Below, one piece after another: positions 18,339 to 27,029 of a stretch of 64,000 bases of DNA. The notes beneath the pieces are model-generated. The model saw only the letters and a program-made list of their open reading frames with translations. It did not search any database and was not told the origin of the DNA. How positions within the stretch are numbered: position 1 is the first letter of the stretch; every line of letters starts with the position of its first letter. The DNA lies in the NCBI GenBank assembly GCA_023388635.1, contig JAEWFW010000043.1, positions 150,966-214,965 of the forward strand, in the 5' to 3' direction. Source of the stretch: Bacillota bacterium. Its GTDB lineage: Bacteria; Bacillota; Bacilli; Desulfuribacillales; Desulfuribacillaceae. Made by a program: the position numbers and the translations under genes.

Positions 18339-18998
18339 TTAGGATAATAACAAATCCTGAAGTGTGTCGATTATCCTTACTGCTCCCTTTTTACATTCTT
18401 CTATTAATTCCTGAGGTTGCTCACTATATTGACTCATATAAACAAAGTCAATTCTATATTTTCTGGCAGCTTTCAAATCTGCTATTGAGTCACCGATCAT
18501 TAAATAATTAGCAGGTTGCTTGTTTCCGATAATTGTATATATACATTGTTCTTTAGTTTTAGGTGATCCGTATATACCTTCAAAATAGTCAGCTAACCTT
18601 TTATTTTTAAACGCCAGACGTAATTCCTCTTCATCACTGCCGCTCGCAATATATAATCCCTTCTTTTCATTCCTCATAAGCATTAAAAATTTTTCGCAAC
18701 CTTCTGTTAAATTAGCCAATCCATAAACTTTAACAACTTCTTTTGAATATCGATCTAATAAGCTTTGGTAAATAGAATCTGATTGATCTACTTGGTTAAG
18801 AATGTGCTTAATAAAGAATTTGAATTTTTCATATCGCGAAACTCCGCCATTTGCCTGATGATAAATAATAAAAGATTGTATCTCTTCATCAGAATAATCT
18901 TCTAATGTCTTAACTAATGCAGAAGTCTTTAAAGCATTTGTATCTGTTATGACTCCGTCGCAGTCAAAAATAATAGATTCGTATTTACTTAATTTCAT
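18339..18998 (-). CDS. HAD-superfamily phosphatase
   Basis: A beta-phosphoglucomutase/phosphatase-like HAD hydrolase of 219 residues. The nucleophile motif is FDCDGVITDT, motif II is IASGSDEEE, and motif IV is MIGDSIADLKAA. The ATG at 18998 has AGGTGA ahead of it and overlaps the CMP-sugar synthetase stop by 14 bases, so the pair is coupled. Phosphatases of this type dephosphorylate a sugar-acid or sugar phosphate before CMP activation, as KdsC does before KdsB. That role is inferred from the overlap. Confidence 0.85.
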   Translation of the reverse strand: MKLSKYESIIFDCDGVITDTNALKTSALVKTLEDYSDEEIQSFIIYHQANGGVSRYEKFKFFIKHILNQVDQSDSIYQSLLDRYSKEVVKVYGLANLTEGCEKFLMLMRNEKKGLYIASGSDEEELRLAFKNKRLADYFEGIYGSPKTKEQCIYTIIGNKQPANYLMIGDSIADLKAARKYRIDFVYMSQYSEQPQELIEECKKGAVRIIDTLQDLLLS

Positions 18999-19689
18999 GG
19001 AAATCACCTAAATTTTTTTCTTGTAACCATTTGAATCCGTATTTTTCATAAAGAAATTCTGAAAAATCAAAATGAATCTGATCATCAATATCAGTAGATT
19101 CTATGTCATTTAAAGTGATAAATCTAGGTCTATTTCCAACGATATTGCCTCTTTCAAACATCGTTTTTTTATCTATTAATGTAATCGCATAATTAAGTGA
19201 GACTATATTAGGTAGTTCTTGACTTTTAGGAGTTTTGTCTATATCATAATTTAACGGTTTTCCCTCGTACCATAAGAATTTCTTTTCTATACTTACAGAA
19301 TTCACGCTATCAATGTCACTCGATATAAGCATATCTATAGCTTTGATATAACTATCTACTTTTACCATAGGACTTGTAGTTTGAGCTAATAATATAATAT
19401 CTGCCTCTGTAGTTTCTGCAATATGACGCCAATGACTATCATTTGTTATAGTTGAACTCGCATAGTAAGGGTCCCTTCTATGAATATCGATACCGTAACT
19501 TTTGGCAATTTCTTCAGACTTCTCACAATCCGTATTCACTATAATATTATCGATATTAGGAACATGTTTTAAAACACGCAATTTTAGTTCCAGCAAGTTC
19601 GTGTCTAAAAACGGTCGAGTATTCTTGGAAGGTATTCTTTGTGAGCCTTTTCTCGTAGGTACTACAGCTACAACTTTAGGTTTTACCAT
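18985..19689 (-). CDS. NeuA-like CMP-sugar synthetase (first of two)
   Basis: A cytidylyltransferase of 234 residues in the CMP-sialate/CMP-Kdo synthetase group. The N-terminal CTP loop is VVPTRKGSQRIPSKN, close to the consensus with x-R-x-GS-x-R-x-P-x-KN, followed by NTDCEKSEEIA and LAQTTSPM. It is coupled to the HAD phosphatase gene by a 14-base overlap and preceded by two aldolase-type genes. I infer activation of an ulosonic or related sugar acid that differs from pseudaminic acid, since a separate PseF-like enzyme is present. The exact substrate cannot be read from the sequence. Confidence 0.85.
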   Translation of the reverse strand: MVKPKVVAVVPTRKGSQRIPSKNTRPFLDTNLLELKLRVLKHVPNIDNIIVNTDCEKSEEIAKSYGIDIHRRDPYYASSTITNDSHWRHIAETTEADIILLAQTTSPMVKVDSYIKAIDMLISSDIDSVNSVSIEKKFLWYEGKPLNYDIDKTPKSQELPNIVSLNYAITLIDKKTMFERGNIVGNRPRFITLNDIESTDIDDQIHFDFSEFLYEKYGFKWLQEKNLGDFHEIK

Positions 19690-19736
19690 TAGTAATCATT
19701 TCTCCTATCAGTATACTAATACTAGTATTTTATAAA

Positions 19737-20498
19737 TTACTTGTTTGTCACAATGTTGGCACACGCCTCACGAAAGATACTGATATCAACAGAATAAGCT
19801 ATATATGAAAACCCACTATTAGCATAACAACCTATCTTTTCAATAGAATCTGAAAAGATTCCTAGTTTTATCCCTCTAGCTAATGCCTTACTCGATATTT
19901 CCTGAATCAAGTTTAAAACCTCTGGGGCATTTACTTGTCCAGGCAATCCTACAGATTGTGCTAAATCATATGGCCCTATAAATAAAACATCAAAACCACC
20001 TACACTAATAATGCCGTCAAGATTTTTAATACCTTCTAGACCTTCCACCTGAATAATTATACTTGCCTTATTTGCATTCTTAAAATACTCTGACTTGATA
20101 TTGCAACCATAATTAGCAGCTCGTACATAACGACAAGCACCTCTCATTCCATCGGGATAGAATTTAGCTGCCCGCACTACATCTCTCACTTGGTCAGGCA
20201 ATGAGACATTAGGAACCTGGATCCCAAAAGCACCTATGTCTAACGCAGCACCAATGCTTTGAGCATCATTCCCCTTAACACGGATGACTGGCGCCATATC
20301 TGTTAGCATTGCTGCCCGTACATGATTTTGAAGTGTTTCCAAACTGGCAATGCCATGCTCACAATCTAAAATTATAAAATCAAGTCCAGACAAACCCGCA
20401 GCCTCAATAAAGGAACTATCAGTGGTTTTACTGAAAATACCTATGTTAATTTTATTTTGTAACTTTTCTTTAAATTCTATCATCTTTTTTGTTAGCAT
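19737..20498 (-). CDS. HpcH/HpaI-type class II pyruvate aldolase
   Basis: A metal-dependent aldolase/citrate-lyase-like barrel of 253 residues. Visible are FIILDCEHG near residue 45, the catalytic-site segment AAMLTDMAPVIRVKG, the metal ligand Glu in IIIQVEG and Asp in FIGPYDLAQSVG. Such enzymes reversibly join pyruvate or hydroxypyruvate to an aldehyde to make 4-hydroxy-2-oxo acids. AGGTGA precedes the ATG. It stands between the aldolase-DUF115 fusion and the NeuA-like gene, so making a 2-oxo-3-deoxy sugar acid for CMP activation is an attractive but unproven reading. Confidence 0.85.
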   Translation of the reverse strand: MLTKKMIEFKEKLQNKINIGIFSKTTDSSFIEAAGLSGLDFIILDCEHGIASLETLQNHVRAAMLTDMAPVIRVKGNDAQSIGAALDIGAFGIQVPNVSLPDQVRDVVRAAKFYPDGMRGACRYVRAANYGCNIKSEYFKNANKASIIIQVEGLEGIKNLDGIISVGGFDVLFIGPYDLAQSVGLPGQVNAPEVLNLIQEISSKALARGIKLGIFSDSIEKIGCYANSGFSYIAYSVDISIFREACANIVTNK

Positions 20499-20520
20499 TC
20501 TATCACCTAACCTTTACTTC

Positions 20521-22128
20521 TTATATCATACTATAAATTGAAGTAGTAGCAATTTGGTATCTGGTTGATGTCACTGCAAGCAACTGAGTATTTGAAAACC
20601 TATGATATAATTCGAATATCTCATCTGTCTCCCTATTTTTGGGATTGTCTATTCCATAACCATCAAATCCTGCTAGTAAAATTCTCGATGCCTTCCCACA
20701 AGTTGCTATTGCCAATGCATAGGCTATAACTATCGAATTGGGTAATACGCAATAATTAGTTGCAAATTTAAAAGTATTGTCTTCGATTAAAATTCCAAAA
20801 TCATAAATATCCTTTTTTTGCAAAACTTTGCCTATCGTCTCTGGTAGCATAGAAGCCGGTATAGCAAGAGGTTGGGGCAATTGTAAGTGATCATAATAAT
20901 CAGCTAGCAAACGAACAGGATGACAGGCAGCTCTAATATCTATTAAGTCTTGGGCAATATGATTTTGAGTATTTAAAGCAATTACATATGGCTGGCTTTT
21001 CTTAATATACAACTCCAGAGCCTCTCTATGTTTAGCTCCACCTGGACCTGTTCCAATTATAAGGACTTCACGTCCCTGAATATCATCGTAAGGATTCCAA
21101 AAACCTCTAGGCTCTCCATGATAAAAATTCCTAGCTCCTTCTAACGTATCCAAATTGAATTTTTTTCCACCTACTTTCTTTAAATATTCTATTACAGCAA
21201 GTATATCCTCATCCTCATATCGCGTATCACATAACATTTCCTGTATATATGTTGGATGAATCCCCTCTCTCCCAGATAAATAATAATAAATATTTGATCC
21301 CCACTGGTATTTTTGTTGTAAGGGTTTAAAATATCTACTAATAGTTCTCATTAATGGTGCCAGATTACAATGTCGTTGATTCATATCAGCAAGTTCCACC
21401 GCTAAATATTCTGTTTTAGCATTACCAGGTCCTCTTCCCATACCTGTAACCGTGCTATCAATCCAATTAACACCTTCCGCTATAGCTCGAAGAGAGTTAG
21501 CATGAGCTTGTCCCATACTATCATGTGTATGAATCCCTAAATTACCTGACCAGTTTTGTTTAAGAACTTGGACTATTTGAGCAGTTTTATCAGGTGTCAA
21601 GCTTCCCATGCTATCTGCAAAATAAAGTACATCCACAGGATATTGATTAGCAAGCATAGCCAAATATCCAATTTCCTCAAAAGTTCTATCAGCTACTTGC
21701 ATCAAATTATACCCAACATAATATCCTTGATCTTTCAACCATTGTGCAGCAGTTAATGCCTTCTCAAATTCATGAACATGGCAGACAATACGTACTATGT
21801 CCACAAACGATTCATCTGCCGGTATAAACATTTGAGTAAGAGCTTCTTCAATTCCATAGGCATAATTTATTAATTCATTCGCGTTAACCATTACACCAAT
21901 TTTGAGATTTCGAGGGATTTCTAAACTTCTTAAAAATTCCTCAGTCGTGTACGCACATGCTCCCTTATAACCTTCTTTGATCACACTACGGAAACCTAAT
22001 TCTACACAATCAACAGACACAGCTTCCATAGCACGCAAATATTCATTGATTAAACAAGAATCAAAGTCCCAAGCATTATAGTACCCTCCATCACGTAATG
22101 TACAGTCTAATAATAGTATTTCTCCCAT
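20521..22128 (-). CDS. HMGL-like aldolase domain fused to a DUF115-like C-terminal domain
   Basis: A 535-residue protein. The N-terminal TIM barrel (about 1-310) has LLDCTLRDGGYYN at 6-18, the metal-binding GIHTHDSMG with His200 and His202, and GMGRGPGNAKTE, all typical of the HMG-CoA-lyase/4-hydroxy-2-oxovalerate aldolase group. The C-terminal part begins VLIIGTGPGGAKHREAL at about 355 and later reads PNSIVIAYALAIATCGKASRILLAGFDGYG, which parallels the GNGPS and TV..LQIA..MG...I.L.G segments of the DUF115 proteins here. The aldolase substrate is unknown. The combination links C-C bond formation with a Maf-like fold. Confidence 0.8.
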   Translation of the reverse strand: MGEILLLDCTLRDGGYYNAWDFDSCLINEYLRAMEAVSVDCVELGFRSVIKEGYKGACAYTTEEFLRSLEIPRNLKIGVMVNANELINYAYGIEEALTQMFIPADESFVDIVRIVCHVHEFEKALTAAQWLKDQGYYVGYNLMQVADRTFEEIGYLAMLANQYPVDVLYFADSMGSLTPDKTAQIVQVLKQNWSGNLGIHTHDSMGQAHANSLRAIAEGVNWIDSTVTGMGRGPGNAKTEYLAVELADMNQRHCNLAPLMRTISRYFKPLQQKYQWGSNIYYYLSGREGIHPTYIQEMLCDTRYEDEDILAVIEYLKKVGGKKFNLDTLEGARNFYHGEPRGFWNPYDDIQGREVLIIGTGPGGAKHREALELYIKKSQPYVIALNTQNHIAQDLIDIRAACHPVRLLADYYDHLQLPQPLAIPASMLPETIGKVLQKKDIYDFGILIEDNTFKFATNYCVLPNSIVIAYALAIATCGKASRILLAGFDGYGIDNPKNRETDEIFELYHRFSNTQLLAVTSTRYQIATTSIYSMI

Positions 22129-22184
22129 GAAGCCACCCCTTCGTTATGAGCATAAATGCGTAAATAAAACTATCAAAAAATAAG

Positions 22185-23240
22185 TTACATCTTTTTAAAA
22201 ACAAGAGTATCAAAATCTACTATTGGAAATACATCAAGTTTTGTTTCTCGTGAAGCATTATAAACTTTCACACCATTTGTATTTAAAAATTCATGAGCCG
22301 TCTGAAATGAAATATACTGCTCATTAATTTTGGGCACATTCCACTTTTCCCCTTTTTTATAATAATCATGATGGAAATGGTTAACTTCTCCTTGGTTAAT
22401 ACCAATAATATCACCAAAGCTCGATTGTTCTCCCGTTATTTGAGTATCTTTGTAATTAAAATCAACTCCTAATAAATATAATTCCGTAAATCCCATAAAA
22501 TATGCGATTTGAAAGATAAAGAACATTACCGTATATCTTCCGGCGGCTTTTTGGACTATATCATCAGAAAACTTTCGATCTCCTTTGTCCTTTAACCAGC
22601 AAACCCCCTCTTCTTGAGAAAAATATTGTTTCAAACTATTTGAAATAAATTTATGCGATGGAATTTCCTGAATTTTCTTATTGTCATTTCTCATTACCAT
22701 GCTATCAATTAAAGCATAATATGTCGGTCGCCAGTTCGTTTCCTGAAATGCTAAAAATATTTTATTGCAGCCAAAAGTGATTTCGTTTTGTAGTTTTTCA
22801 ACATCAGAAATTCTCAGACTTGGTCCGTTACCAATAATAAATGCTCTTTCATTTCTATGTATATTTTGATACCTTCTTATTAGAAAAGATTCAAAATGAT
22901 TATTAACATAGGAATAACTACAAAAATTAACATATTCAATAAAACCCATTTTCTGAAGTTGACACTTTATTTCAGCATAATAAGCACTAGTTACAATTAT
23001 GTAGATTTTTTCTTTAAATTCTGATAATAAACTATTCGGATTTCGAATGGAAAATAATGATACTGTCTTCCCCCAAAGTGCCTGATTATTATCAACACAA
23101 TAGGCTATATCTTGATTATTTTTAGAAAATTGCTCTAAAAAAAGATTACAAGTACCTCCGCTACCAAAAAGAATAATTTTTTTATATTTCGAAAATAAAT
23201 GTAACTTCTCCACCTTATTAATTATTCTCACCTCGTTCAC
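22185..23240 (-). CDS. DUF115 (MptE/Maf-like) protein with N-terminal Rossmann domain (paralogue)
   Basis: A 351-residue protein with the same two-domain layout as the product at 16.1-17.2 kb: a small Rossmann-like domain (IILFGSGGTCNLF...YCVDNNQALWG) and then DUF115 with FIIGNGPSLRISD, WRPTYYALIDS, YTVMFFIFQIAYFMGFTELYLLGVDFNY and HFHHDYY. The start used is a GTG at 23240; no strong ribosome site decides it, so the N-terminus is uncertain by several residues. It lies between the aldolase fusion and a 199-base gap. A CMP-sugar transferase role is inferred from Maf homology. Confidence 0.78.
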   Translation of the reverse strand: MNEVRIINKVEKLHLFSKYKKIILFGSGGTCNLFLEQFSKNNQDIAYCVDNNQALWGKTVSLFSIRNPNSLLSEFKEKIYIIVTSAYYAEIKCQLQKMGFIEYVNFCSYSYVNNHFESFLIRRYQNIHRNERAFIIGNGPSLRISDVEKLQNEITFGCNKIFLAFQETNWRPTYYALIDSMVMRNDNKKIQEIPSHKFISNSLKQYFSQEEGVCWLKDKGDRKFSDDIVQKAAGRYTVMFFIFQIAYFMGFTELYLLGVDFNYKDTQITGEQSSFGDIIGINQGEVNHFHHDYYKKGEKWNVPKINEQYISFQTAHEFLNTNGVKVYNASRETKLDVFPIVDFDTLVFKKM

Positions 23241-23439
23241 TAGGTAGTTATAACCAAATTAAAATCTAAAATGCACCACTAAATTGAATTGTCGCTTATT
23301 CTCATTTTTAATCAATATACGCTATTAAATCAGTAAGTGCCGGTTCCAAATTACTTCCTACGTATGCCATTAACCCTGCCTCTGACTCATAGAGCAGTAT
23401 TGCTTGGAATATTGAGGCGCCTACGCATACTATTTCAAA

Positions 23440-24369
23440 TCACTCTGAATGAGATAATAACTTAAGATCACTTAACAGATTTACGAGAGCTTCCTTTTCC
23501 ATGCTTTTTCTGCTGCATTCCGTATAAGCAGCTATGTGTGGTGTTAGTAACGCCTGCTTATATTTCACCAATTTACCTGAATATGGTTCCACCCAAAATG
23601 CATCAAACCACACCCTGGAGATTTTCCCATTTTCTAAAGCTTTGATAAGAGCATCTTCATCAACTAATTCCCCTCTTGCAGAATTAAGTAAAACTGCACC
23701 TGTTTTCATTACACTAAACTCACGTTCACCGATTATCGTATCAATCCCACTTGCATGCAATGAAATAATATCTGCTTGAGCTAATCCTTCATGTAAAGGA
23801 ATATACTTTTTATTATTGGATCCCACTATTTCAGAAGAAATATCACAAACCAGTAAGTTTGCACCGAATGGTTTTAATAGTTCAGATACCCTTTTCCCTA
23901 TACGTCCATATCCAATCAAAAGTACTGTAGCCTCTTTTAAAGTAAATCCTTTGATTCTTTTCCATACTCCTTGATGCATAGCATCATTACTCGAAATAAT
24001 TTCTCTAGATAGCGTCAACATAGCCGCTAAAGTCATTTCGGCAACGGCATCTACAGGTGCCAATGGAGTATTGGACACTTTAATCCCATGTTCCTTAATA
24101 CTCTCAAAATCTATATTTGTAAGTCCTGTACCTACTCTTGCAATTGCTTTTAATTTTGAAGCAGTTAAAATTACCTTCTTACTATATGATTCTAGCCCAG
24201 CTATGACACCATCAACATCTTTTAATAATGAGATCATCTCATCTTCTGTCAATTTTCTTTCATAAGGATTTTTAATAAATTCGATATCTAAATTACCGAC
24301 TATTTCTTCAATATCGTATTCGTCAAGTAAAAAAGACGCCGTACTTATTAGGATTCTATATTTACTCAA
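23440..24369 (-). CDS. D-2-hydroxyacid dehydrogenase (phosphoglycerate dehydrogenase-like)
   Basis: An NAD-dependent dehydrogenase of 309 residues. It has ARVGTGLTNIDF, the cofactor loop LIGYGRIGKRV near residue 151, the catalytic Arg in NSARGELVDE, an acidic Glu region after it, and the catalytic His in LTPHIAAYT. The TTG start at 24369 overlaps the TGA stop of the phosphogluconolactonase gene and has GGGGTG upstream. Together with that gene it suggests processing of a sugar acid, but the substrate is unknown. Confidence 0.85.
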   Translation of the reverse strand: MSKYRILISTASFLLDEYDIEEIVGNLDIEFIKNPYERKLTEDEMISLLKDVDGVIAGLESYSKKVILTASKLKAIARVGTGLTNIDFESIKEHGIKVSNTPLAPVDAVAEMTLAAMLTLSREIISSNDAMHQGVWKRIKGFTLKEATVLLIGYGRIGKRVSELLKPFGANLLVCDISSEIVGSNNKKYIPLHEGLAQADIISLHASGIDTIIGEREFSVMKTGAVLLNSARGELVDEDALIKALENGKISRVWFDAFWVEPYSGKLVKYKQALLTPHIAAYTECSRKSMEKEALVNLLSDLKLLSHSE

Positions 24370-25133
24370 TACATTTCACCCCTATCTATATGAATATCTG
24401 TAAAATATGTAACTCTACCTTTAGAAGATACTATTTTTTGAGCAGGATATTTTATAGGGTCAAACTCACCATAAAGAACATTTGTAAGTGCCTGTTTTTT
24501 CTCTTCACCCGTTACTATGAACCAAATTTCCTTAGATTTATTAATAATTGCAGGAGCCATGGAAATACGTTTCATACCCTCTGGACCTTCACTAGAGACA
24601 ATCGTATAAAAGTCTCTACAATTTATTTCGCTATATGGAAAAAGAGAAGCCGTATGTCCATCAACACCTAACCCGAGTAAGGCTAAATCAAAACCTGATA
24701 TGTCATATCGCAATAAATGTTCTCTAATATGTGCATCATATTGTGTTGCCGCCAATTCTATATTCCCCTCAGAATACTGGGGGCCATGCAAATTTTCATT
24801 AGGCATTTTGAGAGGACTAATTAAAGTTTCTTGAGACATTCTATAATTACTATCCTTTGACATCCTGGCTGACCATCGCTCATCTACTAAAAAGAAGTGA
24901 ATATAATTCCAATCAATATTCCTATATTCTCTATGGAGGTTAACTATCTCTCTGTTGAGATAAATAGGCGTCATTCCTCCGCTTATAATAATAGAAATAG
25001 GTTTTCCAAGTATCTGATTTATAGAGAGATATCCCATAAATCTCTTTGCTATATCCTTATATAGGAGTACAGACTCTGCAGTTCTTTGAATATTAAAATT
25101 ATTCTGACTCCGCCAATCTTGCAAACAAATCAT
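24366..25133 (-). CDS. 6-phosphogluconolactonase-like protein
   Basis: A NagB/PGL-fold protein of 255 residues. The family signature LLGLGVDGHTASLFP is intact, with ISGGMTP (phosphate loop) and FFLVDERWS also present, so lactonase activity on a sugar-phosphate lactone is likely. The ATG at 25133 comes one base after the TAG stop of the epimerase gene (TAGGATG). A pentose-phosphate lactonase inside a glycan island without zwf or gnd is unusual. It probably acts on a different phosphorylated sugar lactone made by its neighbours. Confidence 0.85.
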   Translation of the reverse strand: MICLQDWRSQNNFNIQRTAESVLLYKDIAKRFMGYLSINQILGKPISIIISGGMTPIYLNREIVNLHREYRNIDWNYIHFFLVDERWSARMSKDSNYRMSQETLISPLKMPNENLHGPQYSEGNIELAATQYDAHIREHLLRYDISGFDLALLGLGVDGHTASLFPYSEINCRDFYTIVSSEGPEGMKRISMAPAIINKSKEIWFIVTGEEKKQALTNVLYGEFDPIKYPAQKIVSSKGRVTYFTDIHIDRGEMY

Positions 25134-25134
25134 C

Positions 25135-26019
25135 CTACTCTTCCATATTATATTTTTGAGAAATATCTGCCAAGCAACCAATAATACCTTGACCCATATC
25201 AATATACGGATTATTTGTTAGTTTCTTCCCAATTTTCGGACTAAAAGAATACGGTGTAATCATATAATGAGAATTAACCTGCTCCTTTTCATACTCAATC
25301 TTTATATCTTTATTGTTTACTATTTCTTGAATCATTTCAAATAACTCTTTATATTTAATTGCTTGATGCCCCGTTAAAATTATATTTTGATTAACATATT
25401 TTTCATCAAGAATCTCTCCACATAATTCCGCTGCATCCTTTACGTGAATAAACTCCCGTACTTCTTCTCCAGTACCCTTATGAACAATTTTGTTTTCAGT
25501 TAACACTTGCTTTAAAAATCTATAAATTCCATTCCTTTCATCAGATCTTTCTCCATATAGTGAACCAAAACGTACTATTGTATAAGGTAAATGATACTCC
25601 TGTGAATACATTTCTACGTACGATTCAGAAGCTTGTTTACTACAACGATAAAAAGATCCATATTGGCTATATACATATACTGAACTCGCAAATATGAAAC
25701 GCTTAATCTCAGCTTTTCTAGAAGCCTCTAATAAAATAGTGTTACCTAGAATATTACATTTTACAGTGTCTAATGCATTTTGCTTGCACTCTTCAATATC
25801 AGCAATTCCAGCAAAATTAAAAACTATATCATTCCCCAAAATCGCCTGATCAACCTTTTCTGAATCGAGTAAATCTCCAACAATCATCTTCTGGTTTACC
25901 TTTAAATAGGGAGACACTTTTATATCATAAATTGTAACATGGTATCCGTATCCCGATAGCTGGTCACATACATGGCTTCCCAAAAACCCTGAACCACCAA
26001 ATACGATAATATTTTTCAT
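25135..26019 (-). CDS. NAD-dependent epimerase/dehydratase
   Basis: An extended SDR of 294 residues with VFGGSGFLGSH at 6-16, FNFAGIAD, SSVYVYS and the catalytic YRCSK; REFIHVKDAAE is the usual substrate-binding segment. GGGAGG precedes the ATG. The next gene (phosphogluconolactonase) begins one base after its stop. It probably alters a nucleotide or free sugar for the second CMP-sugar branch. The reaction type is not determined. Confidence 0.85.
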   Translation of the reverse strand: MKNIIVFGGSGFLGSHVCDQLSGYGYHVTIYDIKVSPYLKVNQKMIVGDLLDSEKVDQAILGNDIVFNFAGIADIEECKQNALDTVKCNILGNTILLEASRKAEIKRFIFASSVYVYSQYGSFYRCSKQASESYVEMYSQEYHLPYTIVRFGSLYGERSDERNGIYRFLKQVLTENKIVHKGTGEEVREFIHVKDAAELCGEILDEKYVNQNIILTGHQAIKYKELFEMIQEIVNNKDIKIEYEKEQVNSHYMITPYSFSPKIGKKLTNNPYIDMGQGIIGCLADISQKYNMEE

Positions 26020-26309
26020 AATTTCCTCCCAAAATATTATGTCATGTAAAAATGACTCTTCAAAAGTTGTAACAACCTACCATACTATGAAATCCAGATG
26101 CTTTGCATCATCTAAAGTATACACCGCCAATTATCAAATATTGATACCTTTTGTACGACTCAATATTTTCTTGCAAAAATCTGTAGAACTAGAATTAGCG
26201 TGCTCACAATATAATAACACCTTTCTACATAGAGCTATGATTCCATTGCAATTAATACAACATAAGTATGCACGAGCACTCTCCAACTTCGCTTATTATC
26301 ACCAGATAA
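26020..26309. other. 290-base intergenic gap, no gene recognised
   Basis: This is the longest gap inside the island. It is AT-rich and separates the second NeuA-like gene from the SDR gene. Apart from the ribosome site of the SDR gene at its left end I see no tRNA, strong hairpin terminator or convincing promoter. A 113-codon frame exists on the opposite strand but has no ribosome site or recognisable protein. Confidence 0.5.
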
Positions 26310-27029
26310 TTATCTATATTTATTTAGCCACCATTCAGCAATCTCTACATCAAAGATTGTGTGAGTATCTCTCCCAGTAACCCATAACCTCTCTATCGGC
26401 ACGCAATTTTTACCCATCCACCACCATGGACTAGGTCCTTCTTTTGTCTTTTCACTTCTTAAAAGGCTTTCAAACTTGACTGTCCAAGGGCCTTGATCAT
26501 AAAAATAAACATCAGGATAGCTTTGGCGATTCGTATCGACATTTTTCATTTCTAGAAACGGCTGCAAAAATCCATCGTTGCCAATCACCATCGCTCGATA
26601 AGGATGGTCATCCTGTGCTTTCCATACAGTCATACAAGAATCAATCTCATGTTTTGATAATGTGGTTAAAACTGATTGGTCGATATCTTCAGCAGTTGTC
26701 ATTACTGTATTGCCTAATAGGATAGTAATTGTTTGCAAATTTGTTTTTATTAAATCAGATACAACTTTTGATGCATGGAGTATTACGTCTCCATGATTAG
26801 TAAATGGTTGAGCCAATTCTACTGGACGATCAATTATTTTAGCACCTAAACCGCATGCAACTTCTTTAATTAATGGACACTCTGTTGTGACATACACATC
26901 ATCAATTTGTTCAGATTCCTGAGCCGCTTTAATAGAATAAAAAATAGAAGGCTGCCCGCCAATATTAACGATATTTTTATTTTCCAGAGTTTGATTGCCG
27001 CCTTTAGCAGTAATAATAGCTATATTCAT
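26310..27029 (-). CDS. NeuA-like CMP-sugar synthetase (second of two)
   Basis: A cytidylyltransferase of about 239 residues. The CTP loop is altered to ITAKGGNQTLENKN (consensus R-x-GS-x-R-x-P-x-KN), with GGQPSIFYSI, YVTTECPLIKEVA and LLGNTVMTTAEDID following. It ends with FDVEIAEWWLNKY, as in CMP-nonulosonate synthetases. The ATG shares its A with the TGA stop of the upstream gene and GGGAGG lies before it. With the PseF-like enzyme and the NeuA-like enzyme at 19 kb, it is the third CMP-sugar synthetase in the island. The substrate is unknown. Confidence 0.82.
   Translation of the reverse strand: MNIAIITAKGGNQTLENKNIVNIGGQPSIFYSIKAAQESEQIDDVYVTTECPLIKEVACGLGAKIIDRPVELAQPFTNHGDVILHASKVVSDLIKTNLQTITILLGNTVMTTAEDIDQSVLTTLSKHEIDSCMTVWKAQDDHPYRAMVIGNDGFLQPFLEMKNVDTNRQSYPDVYFYDQGPWTVKFESLLRSEKTKEGPSPWWWMGKNCVPIERLWVTGRDTHTIFDVEIAEWWLNKYR

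Noticed and set aside
26039..26380. Plus-strand frame of 113 codons in the gap before the SDR gene
   Set aside because: No ribosome site, no recognisable protein, and it runs into the end of the NeuA-like gene.
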